Of a DNA stretch of 64,000 nucleotides, positions 10,411 through 20,344 are shown one piece after another. Within the stretch, counting starts at the first letter, position 1; the number at the start of each line of letters is the position of its first letter. This DNA is from Spirochaetales bacterium (GTDB lineage: Bacteria; Spirochaetota; Spirochaetia; UBA9216). The stretch covers positions 310,001-374,000 of the forward strand of contig JAEKNX010000004.1 in assembly GCA_016839055.1 (NCBI GenBank), written 5' to 3'. Below the pieces are notes generated by a model. The model ran no database searches. It was given only the letters and a program-made list of their open reading frames with translations, and had not been told where the DNA came from. The position numbers and the translations under genes were made by a program.

Positions 10411-11676
10411 ATGAGTGACAATATACAGAAAGCCTGGGAAATTGCTGTTGAGCAATATGGCGATTTGGGAATTGATCCTGCGAAGGCCATTGAGAATTTA
10501 AAGAAAGTTCCATTGTCCATTCACTGCTGGCAGGGGGATGATGTCGGAGGTTTTGAAACAGCTGATTCAGTACTCTCGGGAGGAGGTATTCAGGTGACCG
10601 GTAATTATCCGGGAAAGGCCAGGAATGCCGAGGAACTCAGAGCGGATCTTGATAAGGTTTATTCGATGATTCCCGGTAGTCACAGGCTTAATCTTCATGC
10701 AATATACGGTGATTTTGGCGGCAGGAAAGTTGACAGGGATGAGATTGAGGCTGGACATTTTAAAGAATGGATGAGGTGGTCATCGAATAATAAGATACCT
10801 CTGGATTTTAATGGAAGCTTTTTCTCGCATCCCAAGGCTGATGACGGGTTTACTCTTTCAAGCAAGGATAAGGGAATAAGAGATTTCTGGATTGAGCATG
10901 CAAGGCGTGTCAGGCTAATTGCGGCCGAATTCGGGAAAAACCAGGGGAGTCCATGTATTGAAAATGTGTGGATTCCTGACGGGATGAAGGATATACCTGT
11001 TGATCGCATGGGATACCGGAAGGTTCTTAAAGACGCTCTTGATGAGGTCTTCAGCGAAGAACTGCCGGCTGAATTTGTGAAGGACGCTGTTGAGACAAAG
11101 CTTTTCGGAATCGGGAGTGAGGCCTTCGTCGTCGGTTCTCATGAGTTTTATATGGGCTACGCGCAGAGCCGGGGAAAACTTCCCTGTCTTGACCTGGGCC
11201 ATTTTCATCCGACGGAGCTTATCGCGGACAAGATCTCTTCAACCCTTTTATTTAATGAAGAACTTCTTCTTCATGTCAGCCGCCCTATGCGTTGGGACAG
11301 TGACCATGTTGTAGTTCTCAATGATGATATCCGCTTCCTGACCGAAGAGCTCGTTCGCTCGGGGGCCCTCGACCGCATTCATATCGGGCTGGATTTCTTT
11401 GACGCTACACTGAACAGGATAGGGGCCTGGAGTACCGGTGCGCGCTCAACACTGAAGGGGCTGCTTTTTGCAATGCTCGAGCCTACCGATATATTGAAGG
11501 CCTTCGAGGAAGAGGGAGATTATTACGGCAGGATAGCGCTGCTTGAGCGGCTTAAAACAATGCCGGTAGGGGCGGTTTGGGATTACTATTGCGCACAGCA
11601 GGGCGTTCCATTCGAGGCTGATATCTTCAGTGAAGTGAAAATCTATGAAAAAGAAATTCTTGGTAAACGGAGTTAA
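10411..11676 (+). CDS. rhaA: L-rhamnose isomerase
   Basis: Converts L-rhamnose to L-rhamnulose in the cytoplasm, the first committed step. The opening of 421 residues includes VPLSIHCWQGDDVGGFE, which is nearly diagnostic for RhaA. Metal-binding regions are visible as LDLGHFHPTELIADK and HIGLDFFDATLNRIGAW, matching the His/Asp ligands of Escherichia coli RhaA. Length agrees with the family (about 419). GGGAGA precedes the ATG by 5 bases. The class II aldolase gene follows after only 6 bases. Confidence 0.96.
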   Translation: MSDNIQKAWEIAVEQYGDLGIDPAKAIENLKKVPLSIHCWQGDDVGGFETADSVLSGGGIQVTGNYPGKARNAEELRADLDKVYSMIPGSHRLNLHAIYGDFGGRKVDRDEIEAGHFKEWMRWSSNNKIPLDFNGSFFSHPKADDGFTLSSKDKGIRDFWIEHARRVRLIAAEFGKNQGSPCIENVWIPDGMKDIPVDRMGYRKVLKDALDEVFSEELPAEFVKDAVETKLFGIGSEAFVVGSHEFYMGYAQSRGKLPCLDLGHFHPTELIADKISSTLLFNEELLLHVSRPMRWDSDHVVVLNDDIRFLTEELVRSGALDRIHIGLDFFDATLNRIGAWSTGARSTLKGLLFAMLEPTDILKAFEEEGDYYGRIALLERLKTMPVGAVWDYYCAQQGVPFEADIFSEVKIYEKEILGKRS

Positions 11677-11682
11677 ACGAAA

Positions 11683-12798
11683 ATGAGCGACAATCTTGCA
11701 GATTTAATAGAGGTTTCAAGAACATACGGCAGTGATCCGGACTGGGTGCTTGCAGGCGGCGGAAACACTTCGATGAAAGAAGACGGTTTTCTCTACGTTA
11801 AAGCCTCAGGTTTTGAGCTGGCGACGATAGGGGCAGAGGGTTTTGTCAAGATGAGCCTCGATAAGCTTGATGCTGTCTGGAATAAAAACTATCCCGCGGA
11901 TGAGAAACTTCGGGAAGCTGGAGTTCTGGAGGATATGATGAATGCAAGGACCGAAGGCCAGGGTGCGAGGCCGAGCGTTGAGGCCCTGCTTCATTCACTT
12001 ATTAAAGGACGGCTTGTAGTTCATACCCATCCTGCGTTGATAAACGGTCTCACCTGCGGTGTCGGCGGAGAGGCTGCGCTGAAGGAAATATTCGGGGACG
12101 CGGCCCTCTGGGTTCCTCTGACTCATCCCGGCTACATTCTCGCGAATGAGATAAAAACAAGGCTTGATGCCGCGGCGGCTTCCGGTAAACCATATCCTGA
12201 AATGATATTTCTGCAGAATCACGGCCTCTTTGTCGCAGGAGAGACGCCCTTTGACATCGAAAGACTTCAGAAGAAGGCCGCGGCTGGAATAACCGGCCGG
12301 CTGGTAAAAACAGCCGTAGGAGATTCCGGTACAAGGTCGATTGCACAGTCAGTTTCGGGGTCGTTCCCGGAAGAGGCGGAGAGGGCCTGGGGTAGGAAGC
12401 TCACTGTCCTCGGAGCGGTAAATACTGATGTTCTCGCATTTGCCGAATCTGCTGAAAGCTTTGAGAAAATTCGGCTGCCTTTGAACCCTGATCAGATTGT
12501 CTACTGCGGCCCCGGGCCGCTTCGGATAGACAGCCTTTCCGGACTTTCTGCAGCCGTATCCGCGTATAAATCCGAATGGAAGAGGGAACCGCAGGGAGTT
12601 CTTCTGAAAGGAGTTGGTGCTTTCGCCGTCGGTGACAACGACAAGAAGGCAGAGTCTGCCCTGGCGCTGCTGCTGGATTCAGTCCGAATTGCCGTATACA
12701 GTGAGTCTTTCGGCGGAGCCTTGCCCATGACCGATGAGCTGATTATCTTTATCCGTGACTGGGAAGTAGAACATTACCGGGCAAAGGTAAGTAAGTAG
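11683..12798 (+). CDS. Class II aldolase, probable rhamnulose-1-phosphate aldolase (RhaE-type domain)
   Basis: Expected to cleave L-rhamnulose 1-phosphate to dihydroxyacetone phosphate and L-lactaldehyde. The start DPDWVLAGGGNTSMKEDGFLYVKASG, the zinc-site block HTHPALINGLTCG near residue 112 and LQNHGLFVAGET mark the class II aldolase/adducin fold. The C-terminus (AVYSESFGGALPMTD, EVEHYRAKVSK) resembles the end of the aldolase half of the fused RhaE-W enzymes, but translation stops there. The dehydrogenase half is encoded separately at 20341. The fold and split are seen; the exact substrate is inferred from context. Confidence 0.85.
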   Translation: MSDNLADLIEVSRTYGSDPDWVLAGGGNTSMKEDGFLYVKASGFELATIGAEGFVKMSLDKLDAVWNKNYPADEKLREAGVLEDMMNARTEGQGARPSVEALLHSLIKGRLVVHTHPALINGLTCGVGGEAALKEIFGDAALWVPLTHPGYILANEIKTRLDAAAASGKPYPEMIFLQNHGLFVAGETPFDIERLQKKAAAGITGRLVKTAVGDSGTRSIAQSVSGSFPEEAERAWGRKLTVLGAVNTDVLAFAESAESFEKIRLPLNPDQIVYCGPGPLRIDSLSGLSAAVSAYKSEWKREPQGVLLKGVGAFAVGDNDKKAESALALLLDSVRIAVYSESFGGALPMTDELIIFIRDWEVEHYRAKVSK

Positions 12799-12870
12799 CT
12801 ACTTTTATAATTCAAAACATTGTTTACCTCCGCCATGAAGTATTTTCTGCTAAGAAGGCAGTTTCCTCCC

Positions 12871-12900
12871 TTGACACGTAAAGTCAAAAGGAAATAAAAT
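12871..12900 (+). promoter_or_regulatory. Sigma-70-like promoter with overlapping inverted repeat
   Basis: TTGACA (12871-12876), an 18-base spacer and TAAAAT (12895-12900) precede the DeoR gene. An inverted repeat TTGAC-N7-GTCAA (12871-12887) covers the -35 box, a natural operator position for autoregulation. Transcripts from here could run through the dehydrogenase-complex genes. Confidence 0.55.
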
Positions 12901-12941
12901 AGAAAGCATAAAGAAAGGAAAAGGAAAGCGGAAATACGGTT

Positions 12942-13694
12942 ATGCACAACCTTACAGAAAGAGAAAGGAAAATTGTCGATATATTGTGTGAGGCGGGACA
13001 GATAGGCGTGACTGAAATCAGCGAGCGCCTTAATGTCTCGAAGGTTACAATAAGAAGTGATTTTACAGGACTTGTCGAGAAGGGAGTGATAGTTAAGACC
13101 CGGGGCGGAGCAATACCGGCTATGCACCCTGACATTCTCGAACGTCAGCGCGACATGACCGATGTTAAACGTGCTATCGCGAAAGAGGCCGCTTCAATGG
13201 TTGAAGACGGCGATAGTATAATGATTGTAGCGGGAACCACAACCGCCATGATAGGCAACTACCTTCTTGGAAAGCGCGACATCAGGATAGTTACCAATTC
13301 AACCCTTCTTCTTACCTACGCAAGGATGAATCCTTCAATACATCTCACTATAGTAGGCGGTGAGTTCAGGCCCCAGGCCGAGGCTATGGTTGGTCCCGAG
13401 ACAATCAGACAGCTGGATGAATTTTATGTGAAGAAGGCTTTTATCGGAACCGAGGGCTTTTCACTTGAAGCAGGCCTGACCACCCAGCTTATCGAGAGTT
13501 CGGAAACAATAAGAAAAATGGTTCAGCGGACCGAACAGACTGTTCTTGTCGCCGATTCCGGGAAATACAACAGGATCGGCTTTGTGAAGATTCTGCCGCT
13601 GGAAAGCATGGATTTGATAATTACCGACAGAGGTCTTGAAAAGGCTGTCTGTGATAATTTAAAAGATAAAGGACTTAATCTAAGATTAGTCTAA
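12942..13694 (+). CDS. DeoR-family transcriptional repressor, probable rhamnose regulator
   Basis: Residues 1-60 hold the DeoR helix-turn-helix (ERKIVDILCEAGQIGVTEIS, RLNVSKVTIRSDF), followed by the family signature VKTRGGAI. The C-terminal sensor domain has the sugar-phosphate-binding fold with MIVAGTTTAM, FIGTEGFSLEAGLTT and VLVADSGKYNRIGFVK. At 250 residues it has the usual family length. A promoter with an overlapping inverted repeat lies just upstream. Rhamnose loci of rhizobia use a DeoR-type RhaR, so this protein is a likely regulator of the genes on both sides; that is inference. Confidence 0.88.
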   Translation: MHNLTERERKIVDILCEAGQIGVTEISERLNVSKVTIRSDFTGLVEKGVIVKTRGGAIPAMHPDILERQRDMTDVKRAIAKEAASMVEDGDSIMIVAGTTTAMIGNYLLGKRDIRIVTNSTLLLTYARMNPSIHLTIVGGEFRPQAEAMVGPETIRQLDEFYVKKAFIGTEGFSLEAGLTTQLIESSETIRKMVQRTEQTVLVADSGKYNRIGFVKILPLESMDLIITDRGLEKAVCDNLKDKGLNLRLV

Positions 13695-13725
13695 ACAGGA
13701 ATGAAATTATTCTTCAGGAGGAGCA

Positions 13726-15066
13726 ATGGCAACAGCATTATTAATGCCTAAGCAGGGAAATTCGGTAGAATCCTGCATCATACTGGAATGGACAAAGAAA
13801 GAAGGTGACCAGGTTTTACAGGGCGAGACTGTACTTGAAGCGGAAACAGACAAGGCCACAATCGAAGTAGAAGCCGTCTGTGACGGGACAATACTGAAAA
13901 TTTTTTATGAGGCGGACTCGGAAGTGCCGGTTCAGAAAATAATAGCCGTAATCGGAGAACCCGGAGAGGATATAAGCGGTTTAATAGCTGAAGCCGCGGC
14001 TCCCGAGCCGGCAGTCCCCGCAGCCGAAGTAATCGAAGCCCCCCTCGCCAAGGCTAACGAGTCGGAGCCGGTGCAGCCGGCAGCTTCGGCCGGCGGAGCG
14101 GTATCCCCCCGGGCAAGGAACCTTGCCGCCGGGAAAGGCATTGATGCGGCAGCTCTGGCTGGTAGCGGCCCTAAGGGCCGGATAATTGAGCGCGATGTGC
14201 TCGCAGCAGCAGGACTGGGTCAGCCTCTGACCCCGGCAGCGGCAGCAGAGCTGATAGCAAGGGGCCTTTCTGCCCCGGCGGCCGGCAGCGGAATAGGCGG
14301 CAGAGTCAGGCTCGCGGACCTCGGCACGGCACAGCCACTTGGCGCTGCAGCCCGTAGCGCGGATTTTCCCGGAGCCTTCCGGGATGAGAAGGTTAAGGGT
14401 GTGCGCAAGATAACCGCGGCAAGAATGATGAAATCTCTCTCTGTGACAGCTCAGCTGACTCACAACTTCAGTGCTCTTGCAGGGCCGCTTCTTGATTACC
14501 GTGCAAAACTCAAGGCATCTCCAGAGGCCCTCGGTCTTAACAATATCAGCATAAACGATATTCTCATGTATATCCTCTCAAGGATCCTTAAAGCCAATCC
14601 TGAGTTTAACGCTCACTGGCATGGCGACTCGATGCGGTACTTCGACAGCGTTCATCTTGGCTTTGCATGCGATACTCCCAAAGGGCTCCTTGTTCCGGTA
14701 ATAAAATTTGCCGACCGGATGTCGCTCAAAGAGCTCTCCGATGAAGCCCGGCGGCTGATTGCCGCGTGCCGTGAAGGCCGGGCCCAGAGCGAAGAGCTCA
14801 CCGGAGCTACCTTTACTCTTAGCAATGTAGGCTCATTTGGAATAGAGAGTTTCACCCCGATTATAAATCCTCCCGAGGTTGCCATCCTCGGAATATGCTC
14901 AACTCAGCTTAAACCTGTTAGAACAGAGCTCGGGGTTGAATATAAGGATTATATAGGCTTCTCGCTGACCTATGATCACCAGGCAAATGACGGAGCTCCC
15001 GCGTCCAGGTTCTGTGCCGCTATAAGAGCCGCTGTAGAGAATTTTGATCTCTACCTTGCCGTCTGA
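13726..15066 (+). CDS. 2-oxoacid dehydrogenase E2 component (dihydrolipoamide acyltransferase)
   Basis: Core acyltransferase of a 2-oxoacid dehydrogenase complex. A lipoyl domain occupies residues 1-80 with the modified Lys43 in ETDKATIEV. An Ala/Pro/Glu-rich linker leads to a peripheral-subunit-binding domain at about 127-160 (VSPRARNLAAGKGID). A second, poorer copy of that domain seems present at about 170-200. The catalytic domain (about 218-446) ends with DHQANDGA, corresponding to the family's His-x3-Asp-Gly. GGAGGAG precedes the ATG. E3 follows after 16 bases, then E1. The acyl group handled (pyruvate, acetoin or another) is not decidable here. Confidence 0.9.
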   Translation: MATALLMPKQGNSVESCIILEWTKKEGDQVLQGETVLEAETDKATIEVEAVCDGTILKIFYEADSEVPVQKIIAVIGEPGEDISGLIAEAAAPEPAVPAAEVIEAPLAKANESEPVQPAASAGGAVSPRARNLAAGKGIDAAALAGSGPKGRIIERDVLAAAGLGQPLTPAAAAELIARGLSAPAAGSGIGGRVRLADLGTAQPLGAAARSADFPGAFRDEKVKGVRKITAARMMKSLSVTAQLTHNFSALAGPLLDYRAKLKASPEALGLNNISINDILMYILSRILKANPEFNAHWHGDSMRYFDSVHLGFACDTPKGLLVPVIKFADRMSLKELSDEARRLIAACREGRAQSEELTGATFTLSNVGSFGIESFTPIINPPEVAILGICSTQLKPVRTELGVEYKDYIGFSLTYDHQANDGAPASRFCAAIRAAVENFDLYLAV

Positions 15067-15082
15067 AAAAGGAGTTAGGAAG

Positions 15083-16441
15083 ATGTTTGATCTTATTGTA
15101 GTCGGCGCGGGACCCGCGGGTTATATTGCGGCCGAACGTGCAGGGCATATGGGAAAGAAAGTCCTCCTGGTCGAGCGCGAAGAACTCGGCGGCGTCTGTA
15201 CCAATCACGGATGCATACCGACGAAGAGCCTTCTGAATGCCGCGAAGCATTTTGTATATGGAAAAGAATCTGCACGCTTCGGTGTCCATTTCGACAATCC
15301 CAGGTTTAATTTCACCGAGGCAATGGCCTGGAAGAATGAAACTGTCCAGACTCTCCGTAAGGGAATTGCCTTTCTAATGAAGCAGGGCAAGGTTGAGGTT
15401 GTAAAAGGCCAGGCCTCCTTTCCGGGAGGAAAGAAGGTCGAAGTGGGCGGCGTGATCTATGAAGGCTCAAACCTGCTTCTTGCCACGGGCTCAGAAGCCT
15501 TTGTTCCGCCCATCCCCGGGGCTGACGGCGCCAATGTTGTAACTAACAGAGAAATTCTCAGCCTCGAGAAACTCCCTTCAAAGCTTGCCGTCATCGGCGG
15601 AGGCGTAATAGGGGTTGAGTTCGCATCCTTTTTCAGCAGTGTCGGCGTAGAGGTACATGTTATCGAGATGATGGATGAAATCTGCCCGATGATGGACACT
15701 GAGGCCGCGGGTCTTCTTCGAAAGAAGATGAGTGCTGTAGATTTCAAGCTCGGTGCCAAGGTTACTGAAGTTACACCTAGAGGTGTGAAGTACGAGAAGG
15801 CCGGAGCTGAGGAATTTATCGAGGCCGACCTTGTTTTGATGTCGGTTGGAAGACGGCCGATCACCTCAGGGCTCGAGGCTCTCGGCCTCGATATAAGCCG
15901 GCAGGGAGTCGTAGTAGATGAGCGGATGCGGACCAATCTACCCGGCGTCTACGCCGCGGGAGATGTGACGGGTAAGTCTCTTCTTGCGCACTCGGCTTCG
16001 CGAATGGCCGAGGTTGCCGTAATGAATATGTTCGGCAGCGGAAGCCAAGCGGCAAACGCCGGGGAGGCAATCGCCGTCATGCGCTATAACGCAGTGCCCT
16101 GGGCTGTTTACACTCTGCCCGAGGTCGCCGGATGCGGGATGACCGAGGCCGAAGCGAAGGAAGCCGGATATCGCTTTAAGTCGGCATCGATGCCGATGAG
16201 GGCTAACGGCCGCTTTCTCGCCGAGCATGGTAAGGATGCCGGTTTCTGCAAGGTGATCTCTGATGAGGACACCGGGTTAATTCTCGGCGTGCACATGATA
16301 GGCGCGGTCTGCTCCGAGATGATAGGGACAGCCGCGGTCTTTATTGAAGCCGAACTCAGGGTACAGGACATCATTGAGATTATCTTCCCTCATCCGTCCG
16401 TATCTGAAATTATAAAAGACGTATGCTGGAATATCATTTGA
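15083..16441 (+). CDS. lpd: Dihydrolipoamide dehydrogenase (E3)
   Basis: Reoxidises the E2 lipoyl groups and reduces NAD. The FAD motif VGAGPAG is at 7-13, the redox disulfide Cys39/Cys44 in CTNHGCIPTK, the NAD motif VIGGGVIGVEFASFF in the middle, and FPHPSVSE near the C-terminus carries the catalytic His-Glu pair. ATG 15083 follows AAAAAGGAG, so it is preferred over an in-frame start at 15044 inside the E2 gene; this gives 452 residues. The final codons and stop form one arm of a hairpin belonging to the module at 16431. Confidence 0.95.
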   Translation: MFDLIVVGAGPAGYIAAERAGHMGKKVLLVEREELGGVCTNHGCIPTKSLLNAAKHFVYGKESARFGVHFDNPRFNFTEAMAWKNETVQTLRKGIAFLMKQGKVEVVKGQASFPGGKKVEVGGVIYEGSNLLLATGSEAFVPPIPGADGANVVTNREILSLEKLPSKLAVIGGGVIGVEFASFFSSVGVEVHVIEMMDEICPMMDTEAAGLLRKKMSAVDFKLGAKVTEVTPRGVKYEKAGAEEFIEADLVLMSVGRRPITSGLEALGLDISRQGVVVDERMRTNLPGVYAAGDVTGKSLLAHSASRMAEVAVMNMFGSGSQAANAGEAIAVMRYNAVPWAVYTLPEVAGCGMTEAEAKEAGYRFKSASMPMRANGRFLAEHGKDAGFCKVISDEDTGLILGVHMIGAVCSEMIGTAAVFIEAELRVQDIIEIIFPHPSVSEIIKDVCWNII

Positions 16442-16522
16442 CCTCCATGTCAAATGATATTTTGAAGAATTGAAAGCGAGCTTCCAATTCTTCATCCATG
16501 ATTACCCGCCTTCCATGGCGGG
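16431..16522 (+). repeat. Three-hairpin intergenic module, single copy, overlapping the lpd stop codon
   Basis: H1 has 12-base arms ATATCATTTGAC with loop CTCCAT (16431-16460), and its left arm contains the lpd stop. H2 spans 16464-16493 with GAAGAATTG/CAATTCTTC arms. H3 is CCCGCC-TTCCAT-GGCGGG (16505-16522). The order, spacing and loop pattern match the tandem modules at 7721. AGGAGTGAAAT and the E1 start follow directly. Confidence 0.8.
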
Positions 16523-16544
16523 AAAAGAATATTAGGAGTGAAAT

Positions 16545-19004
16545 ATGCCGAAATCAATTGAAATTAACCCTGTTGAAATTAGAAGACAGGGCATCATAAA
16601 AGTTAACGACATTGCTGCCAATAGTTACAAGCCGGACTTCAAGAAAGAGCTGAAGACCTATGGAAGGGACGGGCTCCTCGGAGCCTATTACGATATGCTG
16701 ATGATCCGCGAGTTTGAGACCATGCTTGACCAGATTAAGAAAGAGGGTTCATACAGCGGGATGGAGTACGACCACAAGGGACCTGCTCATCTTTCGGCCG
16801 GACAGGAATCGGCTTCTGTCGGACAGAGCATGGTTCTGGATACTGATGACTTTATCTTCGGTTCACACCGCAGCCACGGCGAGATTCTGGCCAAGTGTTT
16901 CTCGGCAATCAAGAAGCTTGATGAGAAAGCGCTCACAGGTGTTATGGAAGGCTTTTTCGGCGGCGAGACACTCAATGTGGTCGAGAAGCACAATAAAGGC
17001 ACTGATGTTAAAGACCTGGCTGAGAATTTTGTCCTCTATGGAGCTCTCGCCGAGATTTTTGCACGCGCTCAGGGTTTTAACCGGGGCCTCGGCGGCTCGA
17101 TGCATACCTTTTTCGCCCCCTTCGGCAGCATGCCTAACAACGCGATAGTAGGCGGAAGCGGTGACATTTCAGTCGGCGCAGCCCTGTATAAGAGGATTAA
17201 CCGAAAGCCCGGTATAGTAATTGCGAACATCGGAGACGCCTCTCTTGCATGCGGTCCAGTCTGGGAAGGTCTGATGCTTGCTGCCATGGACCAGTATCAC
17301 ACCCTCTGGGATCCGGAAGTCGGCGGAGCGCCTCCTGTAATGATTAATGTATTCAACAATTTCTACGGAATGGGCGGACAGCCGGTCGGCGAGACGATGG
17401 GATATGGCGAGGCCGCCCGTGTAGGCTTAGGTGTTAACCCCGACGGAATGCATTCAGAGCGGGTAGACGGATTTAACCCCCTCGCGGTAGCTGACGCGGT
17501 AACCCGCAAGAAGAAGATTCTTCTCGAAGGCAGGGGCCCTGTCCTTATGGATACCATCACCTACAGGCTCTCGGGGCACTCACCGTCTGATTCGTCCTCC
17601 TACAGATCAAAGGAAGAGATGGCGGCTTTTAAAGAGAAGGATTCTCTTATTGAGTTTGAAAATTATCTAAAAGAAAACGGCGTTCTCGATGACTCATCCG
17701 CCGGTGAGATGAAAGAACGTGTCGTTAAAAAAATTACCGATACAATGCGTATTGCCATAGACGACTCTATCTCCACCCATGTTGACGGCAGATTTATCGA
17801 GTCGGTTATGTTCTCAAACCAGAATGTCCCTAAGCTCGATGACCGTGAACCTGAAGTTCTCATGCCCCTCGAGGAGAATCCCAGAGTAATAGCCAACGCT
17901 AAAAAGGCGCGCTATGCCTTTGATGAGGACGGAAAGAAGATTCCCTCTTCAAAACAATTTGTCTACCGTGATGCTCTCTTCGAGGCAGCAATACACGCTT
18001 TCTACACTGACCCAACCCTCGTGGCCTACGGTGAAGACAACCGTGACTGGGGCGGTGCTTTCGCCGTCTACCGCGGCCTCACCGAGGCTCTTCCGTATCA
18101 CCGGCTGTTTAATTCTCCGATTGCCGAAGCCGCCATTGTCGGTTCGGGTGTAGGTTATGCGCTCTGCGGCGGACGCGCTATGGTAGAGCTGATGTACTGT
18201 GACTTCCTGGGGCGTGCCGGCGATGAAGTCTTTAACCAGATGCCCAAATGGCAGTCGATGTCAGGCGGGGAGCTTAAGATGCCTCTCGTCCTCAGGGTTT
18301 CAGTCGGCAATAAATACGGCGCCCAGCATTCACAGGACTGGTCGGCCCTCGTTGCCCATATTCCGGGACTCAAGGTAATGTTCCCGTCGACTCCATATGA
18401 CGCGAAGGGAATGCTGAACCTGGCCCTCCGGGGAACTGACCCTGTCGTATTTTTCGAGAGTCAGAAACTATACGGGGTAGGCGAGGAGTTCGAGAAATCC
18501 GGCGTTCCCGAGGGCTATTATGAGATTCCCGAGGGTGAGCCTTCGGTCAAACGCAGCGGAAAAGATGTGACAATCATCACCATCGGGGCAACCCTCTATG
18601 AGGCTGTAAAGGCCGCGGAAAGGCTGGAGAAAGATCATGGGCTCAGTGCTGAGCTGATTGACCTTCGTTTTATCAATCCTCTGAACTATGCTCCGATTAT
18701 TGAATCGGTGAAAAAGACCGGAAAGGTTGTGATTTCATCCGATGCGAGCGAGCGGGGATCATTTCTCCATAATATTGCGTCGAATATCTCGAGGCTGGCA
18801 TTTGACTACCTCGATGCTCCTCCGGTTGTTGTCGGATCAAAGAACTGGATAACTCCTCCGGCTGAGATGGAAGAACTCTTCTTTCCGACAGCTGCCTGGA
18901 TAATTGATGCAATTGATGAGAATATTCTTCCGCTTAAGGGGCATCAGCCATCATCAAATCAGAGCGACGGTGAACTGATTCGTCAAAACCGGGAAGGTGT
19001 ATGA
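16545..19004 (+). CDS. 2-oxoacid dehydrogenase E1, alpha and beta subunits fused
   Basis: Thiamine-diphosphate-dependent decarboxylase of the complex. In 819 residues the alpha half (about 50-420) carries the cofactor motif as [18 protein letters not shown] followed later by INVFNNF. The beta half (about 470-800) carries [31 protein letters not shown] and VIIS-type motifs of transketolase C domains. In most bacteria these are two genes. AGGAGT precedes the ATG. The stop overlaps the PHP gene start (ATGA), tying the complex to the rhamnose genes. Substrate is undetermined; pyruvate derived from lactaldehyde is a plausible guess. Confidence 0.9.
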   Translation: MPKSIEINPVEIRRQGIIKVNDIAANSYKPDFKKELKTYGRDGLLGAYYDMLMIREFETMLDQIKKEGSYSGMEYDHKGPAHLSAGQESASVGQSMVLDTDDFIFGSHRSHGEILAKCFSAIKKLDEKALTGVMEGFFGGETLNVVEKHNKGTDVKDLAENFVLYGALAEIFARAQGFNRGLGGSMHTFFAPFGSMPNNAIVGGSGDISVGAALYKRINRKPGIVIANIGDASLACGPVWEGLMLAAMDQYHTLWDPEVGGAPPVMINVFNNFYGMGGQPVGETMGYGEAARVGLGVNPDGMHSERVDGFNPLAVADAVTRKKKILLEGRGPVLMDTITYRLSGHSPSDSSSYRSKEEMAAFKEKDSLIEFENYLKENGVLDDSSAGEMKERVVKKITDTMRIAIDDSISTHVDGRFIESVMFSNQNVPKLDDREPEVLMPLEENPRVIANAKKARYAFDEDGKKIPSSKQFVYRDALFEAAIHAFYTDPTLVAYGEDNRDWGGAFAVYRGLTEALPYHRLFNSPIAEAAIVGSGVGYALCGGRAMVELMYCDFLGRAGDEVFNQMPKWQSMSGGELKMPLVLRVSVGNKYGAQHSQDWSALVAHIPGLKVMFPSTPYDAKGMLNLALRGTDPVVFFESQKLYGVGEEFEKSGVPEGYYEIPEGEPSVKRSGKDVTIITIGATLYEAVKAAERLEKDHGLSAELIDLRFINPLNYAPIIESVKKTGKVVISSDASERGSFLHNIASNISRLAFDYLDAPPVVVGSKNWITPPAEMEELFFPTAAWIIDAIDENILPLKGHQPSSNQSDGELIRQNREGV

Positions 19005-20344
19005 GTAATTCCGTTCTAGATGAAAGAATTATAGACAAACTTAACTCAGACAGCAGAGATGATCGCATCTCTGCTGCTTTTCTTGCCGGTGAGGAAATTG
19101 AACGACTGGGGCTCTATCCGGAGCAGACTAATGAAGTTAATAACCACATTCATACAAGCTATTCTTTCAGTCCCTACTCACCATCGAAGGCTGCATTCAT
19201 GGCAAGGGCAGCGGGACTCAAGGCCGCAGGAAGCGTTGATCATGACAGTATTGGGGCGGCCGGTGAGATGGTCGAAGCCTGTAAGGCCTTTCGCCTGGGT
19301 TCGACAGTCGGTTTTGAGGTGAGGGTGAATTTCAACGGAACCTTCCTTGAACAGAGGAAGATTAACAATCCTGATTCTGCGGGCAGCGGATATATTGTTA
19401 TCCATGGTGTGCCGCACAACCGTATTGATGAGGTTGCCGTCTGGCTTAAGCCTGTTAATGAGGAACGGAACCTGCGAAATCAAAAGCAGGTTGAGAGGCT
19501 CAATTCGGTACTGCCGCAGGGCATCCTCGAGCCGCTGGACTTTCAACAGGACATTTATCCGTTGTCACAGGCCGCCGACGGGGGCAGCATTACCGAGAGG
19601 CATATTCTTTTTGCACTTTCAAACCGGATAATCGAAAGCCTTGGGAAAGGGCCGGGGACTGTTGATTATGTCACTGGCAAACTCGGAATTGAGATTTCAT
19701 CAACAGTTAAGGATTTCCTCCTTGATGAGGCTAACCCGCATTATGCTTATGATCTTCTCGGGATTCTCAAGGGAAATCTTGTGTCGCGGTTTTTTATTCA
19801 GTCAAATGAGGCCGAATGTCCTTCTGCGTCTGAGGTGGTAGCCTTTGCGAACAGCATAGGGGCAATTCCCGCCTATTCATATCTTGGGGATGTTGCCGAA
19901 AGCCCGACAGGCGACAAGAAAGCTGAACATTTCGAAGATGAGTATCTGGATGATTTGATGCCGCTTATAAGGAACATTGGTTTCAAGGCTGTTACCTACA
20001 TGCCGCCGCGGAATACCATGGCACAGCTTCTTAGAATCCAGAAGCTCTGTGCCCGGCACGGTTTCATGCAGATAAGCGGAGTCGATATCAACTCTTCGAG
20101 GCAGATTTTCAGATGCCCAGAAATCATGAAGCCTGAGTTCTCCCACCTGATAGGGGCAACCTGGGCACTCATTGCCCACGAACATCTCGCGTCGATAGAG
20201 CCGGAACTTGCTCTGTTCAGCGGGAAGGGGAAATTTGCCGGACTCAGCCTCGATGAGAAGCTTGAGATATACTCTGATGCCGGCTCCCACATGGATCTCC
20301 GTCATCCGGAGAAGGTAATTGATTATATTCGGAGGATAAGATGA
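19001..20344 (+). CDS. PHP-domain protein (putative metal-dependent phosphoesterase)
   Basis: A 447-residue cytoplasmic protein. The metal-binding start of the PHP fold is seen as [14 protein letters not shown] (His49, His51) and [14 protein letters not shown] near residue 78, and later Asp/His residues occur in [10 protein letters not shown]. Proteins with this fold cleave phosphate esters, for example histidinol phosphate. No substrate is evident. It overlaps the E1 gene before it and the SDR gene after it by 4 bases each, so it is probably made in step with rhamnose catabolism. A repair or clean-up phosphatase is one possibility. Confidence 0.75.
   Translation: MSNSVLDERIIDKLNSDSRDDRISAAFLAGEEIERLGLYPEQTNEVNNHIHTSYSFSPYSPSKAAFMARAAGLKAAGSVDHDSIGAAGEMVEACKAFRLGSTVGFEVRVNFNGTFLEQRKINNPDSAGSGYIVIHGVPHNRIDEVAVWLKPVNEERNLRNQKQVERLNSVLPQGILEPLDFQQDIYPLSQAADGGSITERHILFALSNRIIESLGKGPGTVDYVTGKLGIEISSTVKDFLLDEANPHYAYDLLGILKGNLVSRFFIQSNEAECPSASEVVAFANSIGAIPAYSYLGDVAESPTGDKKAEHFEDEYLDDLMPLIRNIGFKAVTYMPPRNTMAQLLRIQKLCARHGFMQISGVDINSSRQIFRCPEIMKPEFSHLIGATWALIAHEHLASIEPELALFSGKGKFAGLSLDEKLEIYSDAGSHMDLRHPEKVIDYIRRIR

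Noticed and set aside
13981-14463. 160-codon minus-strand frame within the E2 gene
   Set aside because: The E2 linker is rich in GCC/GCG codons, which produce long antisense frames; no domain or ribosome binding site is present.
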